Origin: Ferruginibacter sp. | GTDB lineage: Bacteria; Bacteroidota; Bacteroidia; Chitinophagales; Chitinophagaceae | Reading direction: 5' to 3' | Assembly (NCBI GenBank): GCA_028288705.1 | Contig: JAQBNH010000006.1 | Coordinates: 124,001-188,000 of the forward strand | Length of the DNA: 64,000 bases | Shown here: one piece after another, positions 35,382 to 43,752 of the stretch | Layout of the letters: every line of letters starts with the position of its first letter | Numbering within the stretch: position 1 is the stretch's first letter | The notes under the pieces: model-generated | The model's database searches: none | What the model saw: only the letters and a program-made list of their open reading frames with translations | Told to the model about the DNA's origin: nothing | Program-made: the position numbers and the translations under genes

Positions 35382-37307
35382 TTATAGTTGTTGGGGTTGA
35401 AATTCGGCTTGTGCTTTTGTTGCGTTACCGTACCAGTTGATCTTCCCGCTCACATACATGACCACTGCCAGGACAACAAACAAACCAATACTTCCTACAA
35501 GAAGAGCGGTGTCTTCCAGCCTGATCAATACAAAAATGAAACTGTATAACGCGGCAAGAACAGCGGCAAAAACTGCCGCCGTACCCCAACTGCGAAAGTG
35601 GCCTTTAGCGTAAAGCGTGATCAGTAGAACTGTAGCGGTGGCGGCGATCAGGTAAGCCTTATCAAATAGTAAATATTCGGAGATGGAAAGTAACAATGTA
35701 TAAAAAATGACAAGCGCCAAACCAACCAACACATATTGAACAGGATGGAGTGGCTTTTTTTGCATTAGTTCAATAAGAAAAAACAACGCAAACGAAAGTC
35801 CGATTATGAGGATCGCATACTTAACGCTGCGCATCGTTTTGTTGTATTGATCTGCCGGCTGAACCATACTTACGCCGAAAGAGAGCGCATTGTTTTTAAA
35901 TGTTTCAGGTGCAGACTCAGCATTTCCATTGTTGATTTCGCCCTGCTTCATCGCTGTTGCGAATGGTAAATTTGCCCGGTTAAAACTCCATTGAGCGCTG
36001 AAACCGGAATCAGTCACCGTCCTTGCGTTAGGCAGGCTGCTGCCATCAAAAGACGGATTAGGCCATATTGATTTCAAGCTGAATTTGCTGCTGGCACTAA
36101 GGGGCAGGAAATGTAATTGTTCACTTCCTTTCAGTTTCACCTGCATCCGGAATGGAAGCCCGCCTGCCAGGTTTGCTGCAGAAATGTTCAACGGCAAAGA
36201 CAATCCTGTCTGGCCAAAATCATTTACAGGCAACCCCGGATTCAACAATAATTTCTGGCCATTTACATCAACATAAACATCTTCCTCTATGCCTTTAAAA
36301 TCAGAGATGGAAAAACAAATTTTAGCGTTGGCAAAATCCAGCTTTGATGAGTCAATGCCCTGCGCCCATTGTGCACGGAAACTTCCGGCAACATTCAACT
36401 CACTTCTATATAACAACACTTTGTAAATCGACCGAGGCCGTTCTTCAGGAATAATGATTCCATCAACGTTTAGATTATCAGCCAGCAAAATAACCTTTGT
36501 TCTTGTCGTAATAATTTTACCGTCGCTTGTTGGCGTTGTCTCGATGTAAGGTATTACCAGGAACGGGCCGGCAACTGTTTGGGCCGTCGCCCATTTGCTA
36601 CTCACTTCTTTCACTACTTCTTTTTGACGCTCTTCTCTTTCTGTGATCAGGTTTTTAATAAATAACGTCGGGATCATCATCAGCAGAATTAAGCCAGCGG
36701 TGATGAGCCCTTTCGTAAGCAGGCTACCCGATGCCGGGTTGTTTGTTGTTGTATTGGAGGATAAATCACTTGTCATGGGAATGGTGTGTTTTGTTGATGG
36801 AGAATAAGAATTGTTTGTGTTAACGCCGGACTCCGAAATATTTGATGAAGAAAGCGGGCCACTAAAAAATTGCATGAATTGGTTTATAAAGAACAGCGAA
36901 ACGATCAGGCAGGGAACGTAAAGAGCCGCGAATGCGATGATCAAATTGCTGAAGAATGGATCGCCGATGTTTATCCCGATTGCTAATGAAGGAAAGTTTG
37001 CAACAGCGGCCACAAAACTATATGCGGCGCATACAAGGGCCTGGATCAGCAGCACGCGATTTATTTTTGTTTGGGCCGGGCCCTTTCCCCGCCGGATAAG
37101 CGGAAGCACAAGGATCATCCCGATTAATACAGGCACACTTAAAACCCCCGGCGCAATTAAACCTGCCAGTACGATAAAGGCGTTGGCATCCCCGTGAAAA
37201 AGTACAAAGCTGATAATGACCAACCCTACCAGCAATGCTGTAAAAAACCAAATACGCACTGCGAGCGCTGTCACTGTAATCAGTCTATTTTTAAAAGTGC
37301 TTTGCAT
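35382..37307 (-). CDS. creD: CreD-family membrane protein with extra N-terminal membrane domain
   Basis: From ATG 37307 the product has 641 residues, against about 450 for E. coli CreD. The CreD core starts near residue 200 with a helix then LITEREERQKEVVKEVSSKWA and AGPFLVIPYIE, and continues through FDGSSLPNARTVTDSGFSA-type strands to four to five C-terminal helices (SEYLLFDKAYLIAA). The first 150 residues form a separate four-helix domain (to FINQFMQFFSGP), joined by a Ser/Thr/Asn-rich linker. CreD is induced by envelope stress in enterobacteria, with unclear biochemistry. Here it follows a winged-helix regulator by 25 bases. A dyad overlaps its start codon. Confidence 0.88.
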   Translation of the reverse strand: MQSTFKNRLITVTALAVRIWFFTALLVGLVIISFVLFHGDANAFIVLAGLIAPGVLSVPVLIGMILVLPLIRRGKGPAQTKINRVLLIQALVCAAYSFVAAVANFPSLAIGINIGDPFFSNLIIAFAALYVPCLIVSLFFINQFMQFFSGPLSSSNISESGVNTNNSYSPSTKHTIPMTSDLSSNTTTNNPASGSLLTKGLITAGLILLMMIPTLFIKNLITEREERQKEVVKEVSSKWATAQTVAGPFLVIPYIETTPTSDGKIITTRTKVILLADNLNVDGIIIPEERPRSIYKVLLYRSELNVAGSFRAQWAQGIDSSKLDFANAKICFSISDFKGIEEDVYVDVNGQKLLLNPGLPVNDFGQTGLSLPLNISAANLAGGLPFRMQVKLKGSEQLHFLPLSASSKFSLKSIWPNPSFDGSSLPNARTVTDSGFSAQWSFNRANLPFATAMKQGEINNGNAESAPETFKNNALSFGVSMVQPADQYNKTMRSVKYAILIIGLSFALFFLIELMQKKPLHPVQYVLVGLALVIFYTLLLSISEYLLFDKAYLIAATATVLLITLYAKGHFRSWGTAAVFAAVLAALYSFIFVLIRLEDTALLVGSIGLFVVLAVVMYVSGKINWYGNATKAQAEFQPQQL

Positions 37308-37315
37308 TTCAAAGT
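37299..37315. promoter_or_regulatory. CTTTG-N5-CAAAG dyad at the creD start
   Basis: On the minus strand ACTTTG (37315-37310), five bases, then CAAAGC (37304-37299). The creD ATG (37307) lies in the spacer. The same half-sites occur at 38326-38342 in front of the operon. Confidence 0.45.
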
Positions 37316-37332
37316 GTTTAGGCAAAAAAAAT

Positions 37333-37632
37333 TTATTTTGTCGCGCGGATCATTTTTTCAAGTGCATCAAGGTGTGCCTTAAATGCTTTTGTTCCTGGTT
37401 TTGTGATCGCATAGGTGGTATTCGTTTTGCGTCCGATAAATCCTTTTTCCACTTTTATAATATTATTTTCTTCCAGGGCTTTCAGATGGCTGGCGAGATT
37501 TCCATCTGTTATCGCCAGAAGCTCTTTCAGCTCGTTGAAACTTATGCCCTCATTCACCATAAGTGCGCTCATAATACCGAGCCGCACCCTGCTGTCGAAA
37601 AGCTTATTTAAATTATCAATCGGGTTCATCAT
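37333..37632 (-). CDS. winged-helix transcriptional regulator (HTH_34 type)
   Basis: A 99-residue ArsR/MarR-like winged-helix protein: FDSRVRLGIMSALMVNEGISF, then the recognition region LAITDGNLASHLKALEENN and the wing FIGRKTNTTYAIT. No metal-binding Cys or ligand domain is present, so it is probably a simple dimeric repressor or a partner of the adjacent membrane protein. In Bacteroidota such regulators commonly sit next to a membrane protein gene and creD. The dyads at 37299-37315 and 38326-38342 are candidate operators (inference). Confidence 0.9.
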   Translation of the reverse strand: MMNPIDNLNKLFDSRVRLGIMSALMVNEGISFNELKELLAITDGNLASHLKALEENNIIKVEKGFIGRKTNTTYAITKPGTKAFKAHLDALEKMIRATK

Positions 37633-37656
37633 CAGGTCTTTCCTAAAGTCAGTTGA

Positions 37657-38319
37657 TTAAAATTGATTGCCGGTATTCCGTTCGTATTTGTACCACATCA
37701 CTACTCCGTAAACAATATGCAATACGCCAAAACCCATTGCCCAAAAATAAAGTCCGTAACCAACGAACCACAAGTTGATCATACCCAACAGCAATTGTAA
37801 GTAGCCCAGGTAACGGATTTCGCCAAGGGTGTATTTGCTGGCATTGATCAGGCCCAGGCCGTAAAAGATCAGGCAACCCGGCGCAACAAGGCCGAATGTG
37901 CCGAAATGAATCAGCCGGAAGATATACACCGCGCCAACGGCGAGCGGGATACTGATATTAATGAGCAACCTTCGCGCTGTTGTTCCCCAGATCGGAATCC
38001 CCTCTCTCCTGCTTTTGATCCAGGTAAAAAAAAATGCCGTTCCAAGCGCACTGATAAAGGTGGCAGCAGCGATCCAGAATAACCAGGTATTAAAAATAAT
38101 GCTGTAATCACCTGCTACCGCTTGCGCTATTCCAGCCGGTTCATCAATCAGCAAATTCTTCTCGCTAAACACATAAGGCCTGGCAATGGCTGCTCCTATC
38201 AGTGCACAAATCCCCGCACTGATGCCGCTCAACCCACTCAGGCTGATAAAACGGCTGCTGCGTTCCATCATCTTTTTAATATCCTGCAAAGTTTCCAGCG
38301 ACTGTTGATGTTGATTCAT
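37657..38319 (-). CDS. membrane protein at head of creD operon
   Basis: A 220-residue protein with about six helices after a soluble N-terminus (LETLQDIKKMMERSSRF). Features include LSGLSGISAGICALIGAAIA and the late YLGYLQLLLGMINLWFVG. I know no function; relatives are found beside HTH_34 regulators and may sense or hold the regulator. It begins the seven-gene run and a dyad that includes a TTACTTTG sequence (near a -7 box) lies seven bases upstream of the ATG. Confidence 0.75.
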   Translation of the reverse strand: MNQHQQSLETLQDIKKMMERSSRFISLSGLSGISAGICALIGAAIARPYVFSEKNLLIDEPAGIAQAVAGDYSIIFNTWLFWIAAATFISALGTAFFFTWIKSRREGIPIWGTTARRLLINISIPLAVGAVYIFRLIHFGTFGLVAPGCLIFYGLGLINASKYTLGEIRYLGYLQLLLGMINLWFVGYGLYFWAMGFGVLHIVYGVVMWYKYERNTGNQF

Positions 38320-38325
38320 AAAAGC

Positions 38326-38342
38326 ACTTTGAAATACAAAGT
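38326..38342. promoter_or_regulatory. ACTTTG-N5-CAAAGT dyad in front of the operon
   Basis: A perfect 6-bp inverted repeat seven bases from the start codon at 38319. Read on the minus strand it contains TTACTTTG, one mismatch from the -7 consensus, so a bound regulator would block the promoter. Confidence 0.5.
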
Positions 38343-38382
38343 AAATGAATTTAGCTCATCTCCAAAAATATTTTTTCCTGCT

Positions 38383-39567
38383 TTATGAAAATTCATCCAG
38401 CACTTTGAGCATTATGCTACAGGCCGAATGGATTTCTTCTGCGGATATATTTAAGGGTGGAACGATTCGCAGTGCATGGGCGGCAAAGAGGAACCAATCG
38501 GTAAATACGCCTTGTTCTATTAATGCGTCGATGATCTTTTTATTGGTTTCAAAATCATCAAATTCAACTGCCATCATTAAACCGCGGCTACTGATATTTC
38601 GAATGAGTGGATGTTTCAATAAGGAAAGAAACAAGACTTCCTTTTCTTTCACAGTCGGCAGTAAATTATCTTCCAGTAGCACATTCAGTCCCGCAAGTCC
38701 GGCCGCACAACTTACTGGATGCCCGCCAAAAGTATTGATATGGCCCAACACAGGATCGTGCGTAAAGGAATCCATCATTTTTTTATCTGCAATAAAAGCA
38801 CCCAACGGCATTCCGCCACCCAGCGCCTTTCCCAACAATAAGATATCCGGAACGACATCGAATTGTTCGAATGCCCATAAGCTGCCATTGCGCCCGAAGC
38901 CACATTGTATTTCGTCGAGGACGAGCAAAGTGCCGGTAGCATCACATCTTTCGCGTAGTGCTTTCAGCCAGCCATTGAGTGGAGGCTTTACACCCGCTTC
39001 TGCCTGGATCGTCTCAGCAACCACACACGCAGTTTCTCTGGTGATCATCTGCAAATCGTCAGCATTATTGTACTCCAGCTGCAGGATACCGGGTAACAAC
39101 GGTCGGAATGCCTGCTGCCAGTATTCACTCCCCATAATGCTGAGTGCGCCCTGTGTACTGCCATGATAGGAATTTTTGAAAGAAACTATTTGCGTCCTTC
39201 CGCTGACGCGTTTCGCCAGTTTCATGGCCCCTTCTGTTGCTTCAGAACCGCTGGCTGTGAAAAATACCGAATTCAAAGAGGCCGGCAAATACGCCGATAA
39301 TTTTGTTGCATAAGCCACCTGCGGATTTTCAACCAGTTCTCCGTACACCATGATATGCAGGTATGCATCAGCCTGGGCCTTAATCGCCCCGATTACTTTA
39401 GGATGACAATGACCGATATTACAAACGCTGATCCCTGCTATCAGGTCTGTGTACTCTTTGCCGTCTGCATCCCACATTTTACTGCCCGAGGCTTTCACAA
39501 TATTCAGGCATAGCGGTGCGGCGGAGGTTTGACCGACGTGGTTTAAAAAAAGTTGTCTGTTATTCAT
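38383..39567 (-). CDS. class III aminotransferase (acetylornithine/ornithine type)
   Basis: A 394-residue PLP aminotransferase. Landmarks: SGSEATEGAMKLAKR binding the cofactor phosphate, SYHGSTQGALSIMG, VVAETIQAEAG, LVLDEIQCGFGRNG with the Asp that contacts PLP, and the PLP lysine in LLLGKALGGGMPLG. Relatives use acetylornithine, ornithine, lysine or 4-aminobutyrate; the exact substrate cannot be read here and no arginine-pathway genes are adjacent. The gene is alone, divergent from the carbonic anhydrase gene. Confidence 0.9.
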   Translation of the reverse strand: MNNRQLFLNHVGQTSAAPLCLNIVKASGSKMWDADGKEYTDLIAGISVCNIGHCHPKVIGAIKAQADAYLHIMVYGELVENPQVAYATKLSAYLPASLNSVFFTASGSEATEGAMKLAKRVSGRTQIVSFKNSYHGSTQGALSIMGSEYWQQAFRPLLPGILQLEYNNADDLQMITRETACVVAETIQAEAGVKPPLNGWLKALRERCDATGTLLVLDEIQCGFGRNGSLWAFEQFDVVPDILLLGKALGGGMPLGAFIADKKMMDSFTHDPVLGHINTFGGHPVSCAAGLAGLNVLLEDNLLPTVKEKEVLFLSLLKHPLIRNISSRGLMMAVEFDDFETNKKIIDALIEQGVFTDWFLFAAHALRIVPPLNISAEEIHSACSIMLKVLDEFS

Positions 39568-39729
39568 GTTTCGTATGATTAACCGGGATTTCGGACTTAC
39601 AAAAATTTATTCCCGCAAAGTAAGGACGAGATGCCGTTTCAGGATTCTTCTGCGTAATTTCATGCAAGATAAAGCAAGTGGAAAGATCTGCCTTCAGCTG
39701 ATGATCTAACCGAATATGTTTTTAATAAA

Positions 39730-40248
39730 ATGACTATGAGTGTAATTTTGCCGGTAAATGGAATAAGTCCGCAAATGGGAACCGATTGTTTTATTGCACC
39801 AAATGCTACAATTGTGGGTGACGTACAGATGGGCGACCAATGCAGTGTATGGTTCAATGCCGTAGTTCGCGGGGATGTGAACAGCATCCGCATGGGAAAC
39901 AAGGTAAACGTGCAGGATGGCGCTGTGATCCATTGTACATTTGAGAAAACCCAGGCGATTATTGGAAATAATGTCAGCATCGGGCACAATGCAATTGTAC
40001 ATGGATGCGTTATAGAAGATAATGTACTGATTGGTATGGGATCGATTGTGATGGACAATGCGAGGATCGGCAGCAACAGCATTATTGCAGCCGGTGCGGT
40101 GGTATTGGAAAATACGGTGGTTCCCCCGGGATCTATTTATGCTGGCGTTCCGGCGAAAAAGGTGAAAGATGTCAGCCAGGAATTGATTCATGGCGAGATC
40201 AACCGGATCGCGGACAACTATCTTAAGTACAGCAATTGGTTCAAATAA
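39730..40248 (+). CDS. gamma carbonic anhydrase family protein
   Basis: A 172-residue left-handed beta-helix of hexapeptide repeats. The metal His residues appear in VIHCTFEK, in SIGHNAIVHGC (two His), as in gamma-class carbonic anhydrases, and RGDVNSIRMGN is the conserved Arg-Asp pair. YrdA/PaaY-like relatives vary in activity, so CO2 hydration is probable, not certain. An ATG at 39736 would remove two residues. A small lipoprotein gene follows 22 bases later. Confidence 0.9.
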   Translation: MTMSVILPVNGISPQMGTDCFIAPNATIVGDVQMGDQCSVWFNAVVRGDVNSIRMGNKVNVQDGAVIHCTFEKTQAIIGNNVSIGHNAIVHGCVIEDNVLIGMGSIVMDNARIGSNSIIAAGAVVLENTVVPPGSIYAGVPAKKVKDVSQELIHGEINRIADNYLKYSNWFK

Positions 40249-40270
40249 GCATCCCGTTTAAATTCATAAC

Positions 40271-40468
40271 ATGAAAAAAATTATACTTGCCGGCGTTGTG
40301 CTATCGTTATTGAGTGGCTGTTTTGTGAGCCGTATTTTCCAAAAGAAAGAAAAATATGGCTGCCCCACGAACGGCAGAAATGTAGGCGCTGAGCAAATCG
40401 CTTCAGGTGATCCTAAAGCAATAAAAGCTGCGAACAAATCAAAATATCGCGGCGGAAAAAAATACTAG
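40271..40468 (+). CDS. small conserved lipoprotein
   Basis: A 65-residue lipoprotein: MKKIILAGVVLSLLSGC, lipid Cys17. The mature part is short and basic with KYGCPTNGRNVGAEQIASGD, a stretch I recall from other Chitinophagaceae, followed by a Lys/Gly-rich end. No domain name or function. Probably co-transcribed with the carbonic anhydrase gene. Confidence 0.7.
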   Translation: MKKIILAGVVLSLLSGCFVSRIFQKKEKYGCPTNGRNVGAEQIASGDPKAIKAANKSKYRGGKKY

Positions 40469-40513
40469 CCTATTGATCTCTTTACCTATAGAAATCTAAC
40501 AAAACCCAATCCT

Positions 40514-40816
40514 ATGTGTTACGAACTGAAGACCAACTTTGGCGGCACTGAAGCCGTTATCGACGACAATTGCGGCATCTCCAAATTTTATGCGATTGCT
40601 GATACTTTAAGTGAACATCTGCAGATCCGGTTCATGAACCAGGTTGATGATACCGAAACGCTGGACTGGGATTTCCGTTATAAGGATCAATTCTTAACCC
40701 TTCATTACAACATCTTTAATGGCGTGAGTATTTTCCCGCATAAGGTGGAAACGCCAAAAGAGAATAACCTGGCGGTGATGGAAGTTGCGCGGTTCTTACA
40801 AAAACAAGTTTACTGA
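40514..40816 (+). CDS. conserved hypothetical cytoplasmic protein
   Basis: A 100-residue soluble acidic protein, MCYELKTNFGGTEAVIDDN, with no signal peptide or membrane helix. Codon use is like its neighbours and the frame is well spaced between real genes. It looks like a small alpha/beta fold (FLTLHYNIFNGVSIFPHK, then AVMEVARFLQKQ). I do not recognise it and propose no function. Confidence 0.65.
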   Translation: MCYELKTNFGGTEAVIDDNCGISKFYAIADTLSEHLQIRFMNQVDDTETLDWDFRYKDQFLTLHYNIFNGVSIFPHKVETPKENNLAVMEVARFLQKQVY

Positions 40817-40825
40817 TAATTCCAC

Positions 40826-41749
40826 TCAATAACTTTTTTCATTGATCGTGTCGCGGATATTCAGGTAACTGATATAGCGTTCGCCATGGATACCGCCTTC
40901 GTTAACCGCTTCTTTCACTGCGCAACCGGGTTCATCGAGGTGAATGCAGTCGTTAAACTGGCAGTCGTTCATCACCGCGCGCATTTCCGGGAAGTAGTGG
41001 GCGAGTTCGTTCTTAGCAATATCTACGAGGCCCATTTCACGTATGCCGGGTGTGTCAATTACGCGCCCGCCAAAAGGTAAATCAAACATCTCTGCAAAGG
41101 TGGTGGTATGCAATCCTTTCCCGCTCCACTCACTCACATCCTGCGTCTTTAGTGAAAGTTCAGGAAAAAGATAATTGATGAAAGTAGATTTTCCGACGCC
41201 GGAATGACCACTGAGCAACGTCGTTTTATCCTGTAATAACGCTTTCACTTCTTCCACGCCTTCTTTTGTTTGTAAACTCATCCGCATGATCTTATAACCG
41301 ATCGGCTCATAAATAGACTTCACCAATTCAAACTTTTCTTCCTCTTTAGGGCGGAATAAATCCGACTTATTAAACACAATGATCGCCGGCACGCGATAAG
41401 CCTCCGAGATCACGAGAAACCTATCTATAAAACCCAATGATGTTTTAGGATCTTTCAGGGTCGCAAACAGCAATGACTGATCAAGATTTGAGGCGACAAT
41501 ATGATGTTGATTTTTATTATGCGGGGACACGCGGTTGATATAATTCCTGCGCTCATAGATATCCGTTATGGTGAGGCTATCTTCCGCATCCGCCATGTCG
41601 ATCTCCACAATATCACCCACTGCAATAGGATTAGTAGAGGTGATGCCGTCGATCTTAAACTTTCCCTTCATCCGGGCACGATGCGCCTTACCATCATCGG
41701 TCTTAACCTGGTACCAACTTCCGGTGGATTTATAAACGAGTGCCTGCAT
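40826..41749 (-). CDS. rsgA: ribosome small-subunit biogenesis GTPase RsgA
   Basis: Circularly permuted GTPase that checks 30S maturation. The G motifs occur in permuted order: NKSDLF (G4) first, then GHSGVGKSTFINYLF (G1) and DTPGIREMGL (G3). An N-terminal OB domain precedes them, and the C-terminal zinc finger is CQFNDCIHLDEPGC. The length of 307 is normal. It lies 47 bases after batA on the same strand and may share its transcript. Confidence 0.95.
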   Translation of the reverse strand: MQALVYKSTGSWYQVKTDDGKAHRARMKGKFKIDGITSTNPIAVGDIVEIDMADAEDSLTITDIYERRNYINRVSPHNKNQHHIVASNLDQSLLFATLKDPKTSLGFIDRFLVISEAYRVPAIIVFNKSDLFRPKEEEKFELVKSIYEPIGYKIMRMSLQTKEGVEEVKALLQDKTTLLSGHSGVGKSTFINYLFPELSLKTQDVSEWSGKGLHTTTFAEMFDLPFGGRVIDTPGIREMGLVDIAKNELAHYFPEMRAVMNDCQFNDCIHLDEPGCAVKEAVNEGGIHGERYISYLNIRDTINEKSY

Positions 41750-41796
41750 AGCTGCAAGATAACAAGAATAATGAGGCCGTAAAAACAGCCGTCAAT

Positions 41797-42798
41797 TTAT
41801 GGGAATTTGCGGAAGACGAGGTAACGCAGGATCACTTCCATCAGCAGGAAGAAAATAGCAGCTATCACGAAAGGAAAAAATTTGTCCTGGTAACGAATGC
41901 TGTTGGTGATTTCTACCTTCGATTTTTCCAACGTATCGATCGTTGTATATATACCTGCCAATGATTCATTGTCTTTAGCCCGAAAGTATTCACCCCCAGT
42001 TTCGGAAGCAATTTCTTTTAAAAGTTTTTCGTCGATAGATACTTTTATGCTTTGCGTTACCACTCCGAGTGGCGTATTTTCTGGCTGCGGCGCCATACCA
42101 TCAGAGCCCACGCCGATCGTATACACCTTAACACCGTAAGCCTTGGCAATTTCCTTCGCTGTTTTGGGATCGATGAGGCCGCCATTATTTTCACCATCGG
42201 TTAACAATACGACGATCTTTGTTTTCGAGGTACTTGCGCGCAAACGATCCACGCTCGTTCCAAGGCCTGCACCAATAGCGGTTCCATCTTCAAGTAAACC
42301 ATTGCGGATATTTTTTATGGCAGACACCAATACCGCATGATCTGTTGTGAGCGGGCATTGCGTAAAACTCTCACCGGAAAAGATAACGATTCCGATCCTG
42401 TCAGTTACGCGCTTATTTACAAAATCAATGGCAACTTGTTTGGCAGCTTCCAATCTGTTCGGGGAAAAATCCTGGGCCGTCATACTTCCGCTTACGTCAA
42501 GGCATAAAACGATGTCGATGCCTTCACCTTCTACACGCTGTTGTTCATCTCTTGTTTGTGGCTTTGCCAAAGCGATGATCACCGCCGCCAGGCAAAGCAT
42601 CCGGCAGATAAAAGGCAGGTGCCGCATTGTCGCCTTCCAGGAACCAAGGCCGGTAGCAGCAACGGTTGACACCGCAATTGATGCTGAACGCTTCTTGTTG
42701 GAGCGCCCATACCAAAAAATCAGCACAGGAATTAATGCCAGCAACGGTAACAGGAACGGCGACCCAAATTCAATATTATTGAAATAATTAAAAAGCAA
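41797..42798 (-). CDS. batA: BatA-type von Willebrand factor A membrane protein
   Basis: A 333-residue inner-membrane protein with two N-terminal helices, a VWA domain, and a C-terminal helix. The metal-ion-dependent adhesion site reads CLDVSGSMTAQDFSPNR, completed by TDGENNGG. Bat proteins have been linked to aerotolerance in Bacteroides and to virulence in spirochaetes, through an unknown mechanism. No ATG fits the expected N-terminus (LFNYFNNIEFGSPF); TTG at 42798 does. An ATG seven bases upstream that overlaps the previous stop is out of frame. batB, batC and batE-type genes do not follow. Confidence 0.88.
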   Translation of the reverse strand: MLFNYFNNIEFGSPFLLPLLALIPVLIFWYGRSNKKRSASIAVSTVAATGLGSWKATMRHLPFICRMLCLAAVIIALAKPQTRDEQQRVEGEGIDIVLCLDVSGSMTAQDFSPNRLEAAKQVAIDFVNKRVTDRIGIVIFSGESFTQCPLTTDHAVLVSAIKNIRNGLLEDGTAIGAGLGTSVDRLRASTSKTKIVVLLTDGENNGGLIDPKTAKEIAKAYGVKVYTIGVGSDGMAPQPENTPLGVVTQSIKVSIDEKLLKEIASETGGEYFRAKDNESLAGIYTTIDTLEKSKVEITNSIRYQDKFFPFVIAAIFFLLMEVILRYLVFRKFP

Positions 42799-42804
42799 GA
42801 GGCA

Positions 42805-43740
42805 TTAAGTTTTTATGGTTTGTTGTTTTTCTATGGTATCAATAGAACTGCGTACCTGTTGTAAACTTTGTTCACTCTCTGCAGCAGATGGAATATATTT
42901 TGCAAACTTCACGGCATCACCCGTCCGCATTGCTTCTGCAAGGGATGAAATGGTTACTGCATCTGCATCATGTTCTTTCAGCCGCAATAAAATTTCACTG
43001 GTTGTTTTATTCAATAAGTTTCGTTGCTCTTTACGGCTGTAATATTTTTTCACGATTTCTGACAACCGGCTGTGATACAATTTTACTGCCGTTGGATCAT
43101 ACAAATTTGTCGCCTGCAATTCTTTCAGCGCTCCAACCGCTTCTTCATACGCCGTAAGTTTTGATTCAAAAAGCGGCTTTTCCTTCTTCTTTCTATTCTT
43201 AAAATACCGATAAAGTAATAGGAGCAGGATAATAAAAATAACCGCACCGATAGCAATATAGATCCAGGTATTATCAATTACAAAAACATCCATTACTGGT
43301 TTGATATCACGTAGCTGGCCAGAACTATCCGCGGGCATATAACCAACGTTAATCATTATGGCATCTGTGTTTAGCGTATATGATGCGGAGCCATTGCGCA
43401 GGTTTACGGCGAATGCAGGAACAGGCCATTGTCCGGAATCAAAGCTGGTAAAACAGATTCGTTGCATCACCAGGTAATTACCTTTTGCATCTGTTGAATC
43501 TGATTTTGCTTTCGACAGCATATCGAAATGTGGGATCGAATCGGGGATGTTGAAGTCAACCTGGTAGCCTGCTGCAGGCAAGGTGAATTTAATTTCATAA
43601 TTGATCTGCTCGCCAATTAAAATCGACTTCCGGTCGATAGAAGTAGAAACGCTTTGCGCCTTCGCAGTGTTCATGCCAGACCATAAACAAACCAGTAGCG
43701 TAAGGTTAAAGAAATATTTTGGGCAATTCATGCTGATCAT
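42805..43740 (-). CDS. Bat-cluster membrane protein
   Basis: A 311-residue protein: signal peptide (to about 29, TAKAQ), a periplasmic beta-rich domain (30-155), one membrane helix (about 158-180, IYIAIGAVIFIILLLLLY), and a basic then helical cytoplasmic tail ending in a coiled region. The topology and place between the DUF58 and batA genes fit the small membrane protein of Bacteroidota Bat operons. It has no assigned biochemical role; its cytoplasmic tail may contact MoxR. Confidence 0.7.
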   Translation of the reverse strand: MISMNCPKYFFNLTLLVCLWSGMNTAKAQSVSTSIDRKSILIGEQINYEIKFTLPAAGYQVDFNIPDSIPHFDMLSKAKSDSTDAKGNYLVMQRICFTSFDSGQWPVPAFAVNLRNGSASYTLNTDAIMINVGYMPADSSGQLRDIKPVMDVFVIDNTWIYIAIGAVIFIILLLLLYRYFKNRKKKEKPLFESKLTAYEEAVGALKELQATNLYDPTAVKLYHSRLSEIVKKYYSRKEQRNLLNKTTSEILLRLKEHDADAVTISSLAEAMRTGDAVKFAKYIPSAAESEQSLQQVRSSIDTIEKQQTIKT

Positions 43741-43752
43741 CTGGTCTGTTGG

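Noticed and set aside
38345-39166. Long plus-strand open frame of 273 codons
   Set aside because: It lies opposite the clear aminotransferase gene, has Ser/Pro/Lys-rich low-complexity translation and no domain; it is a shadow of the coding strand.
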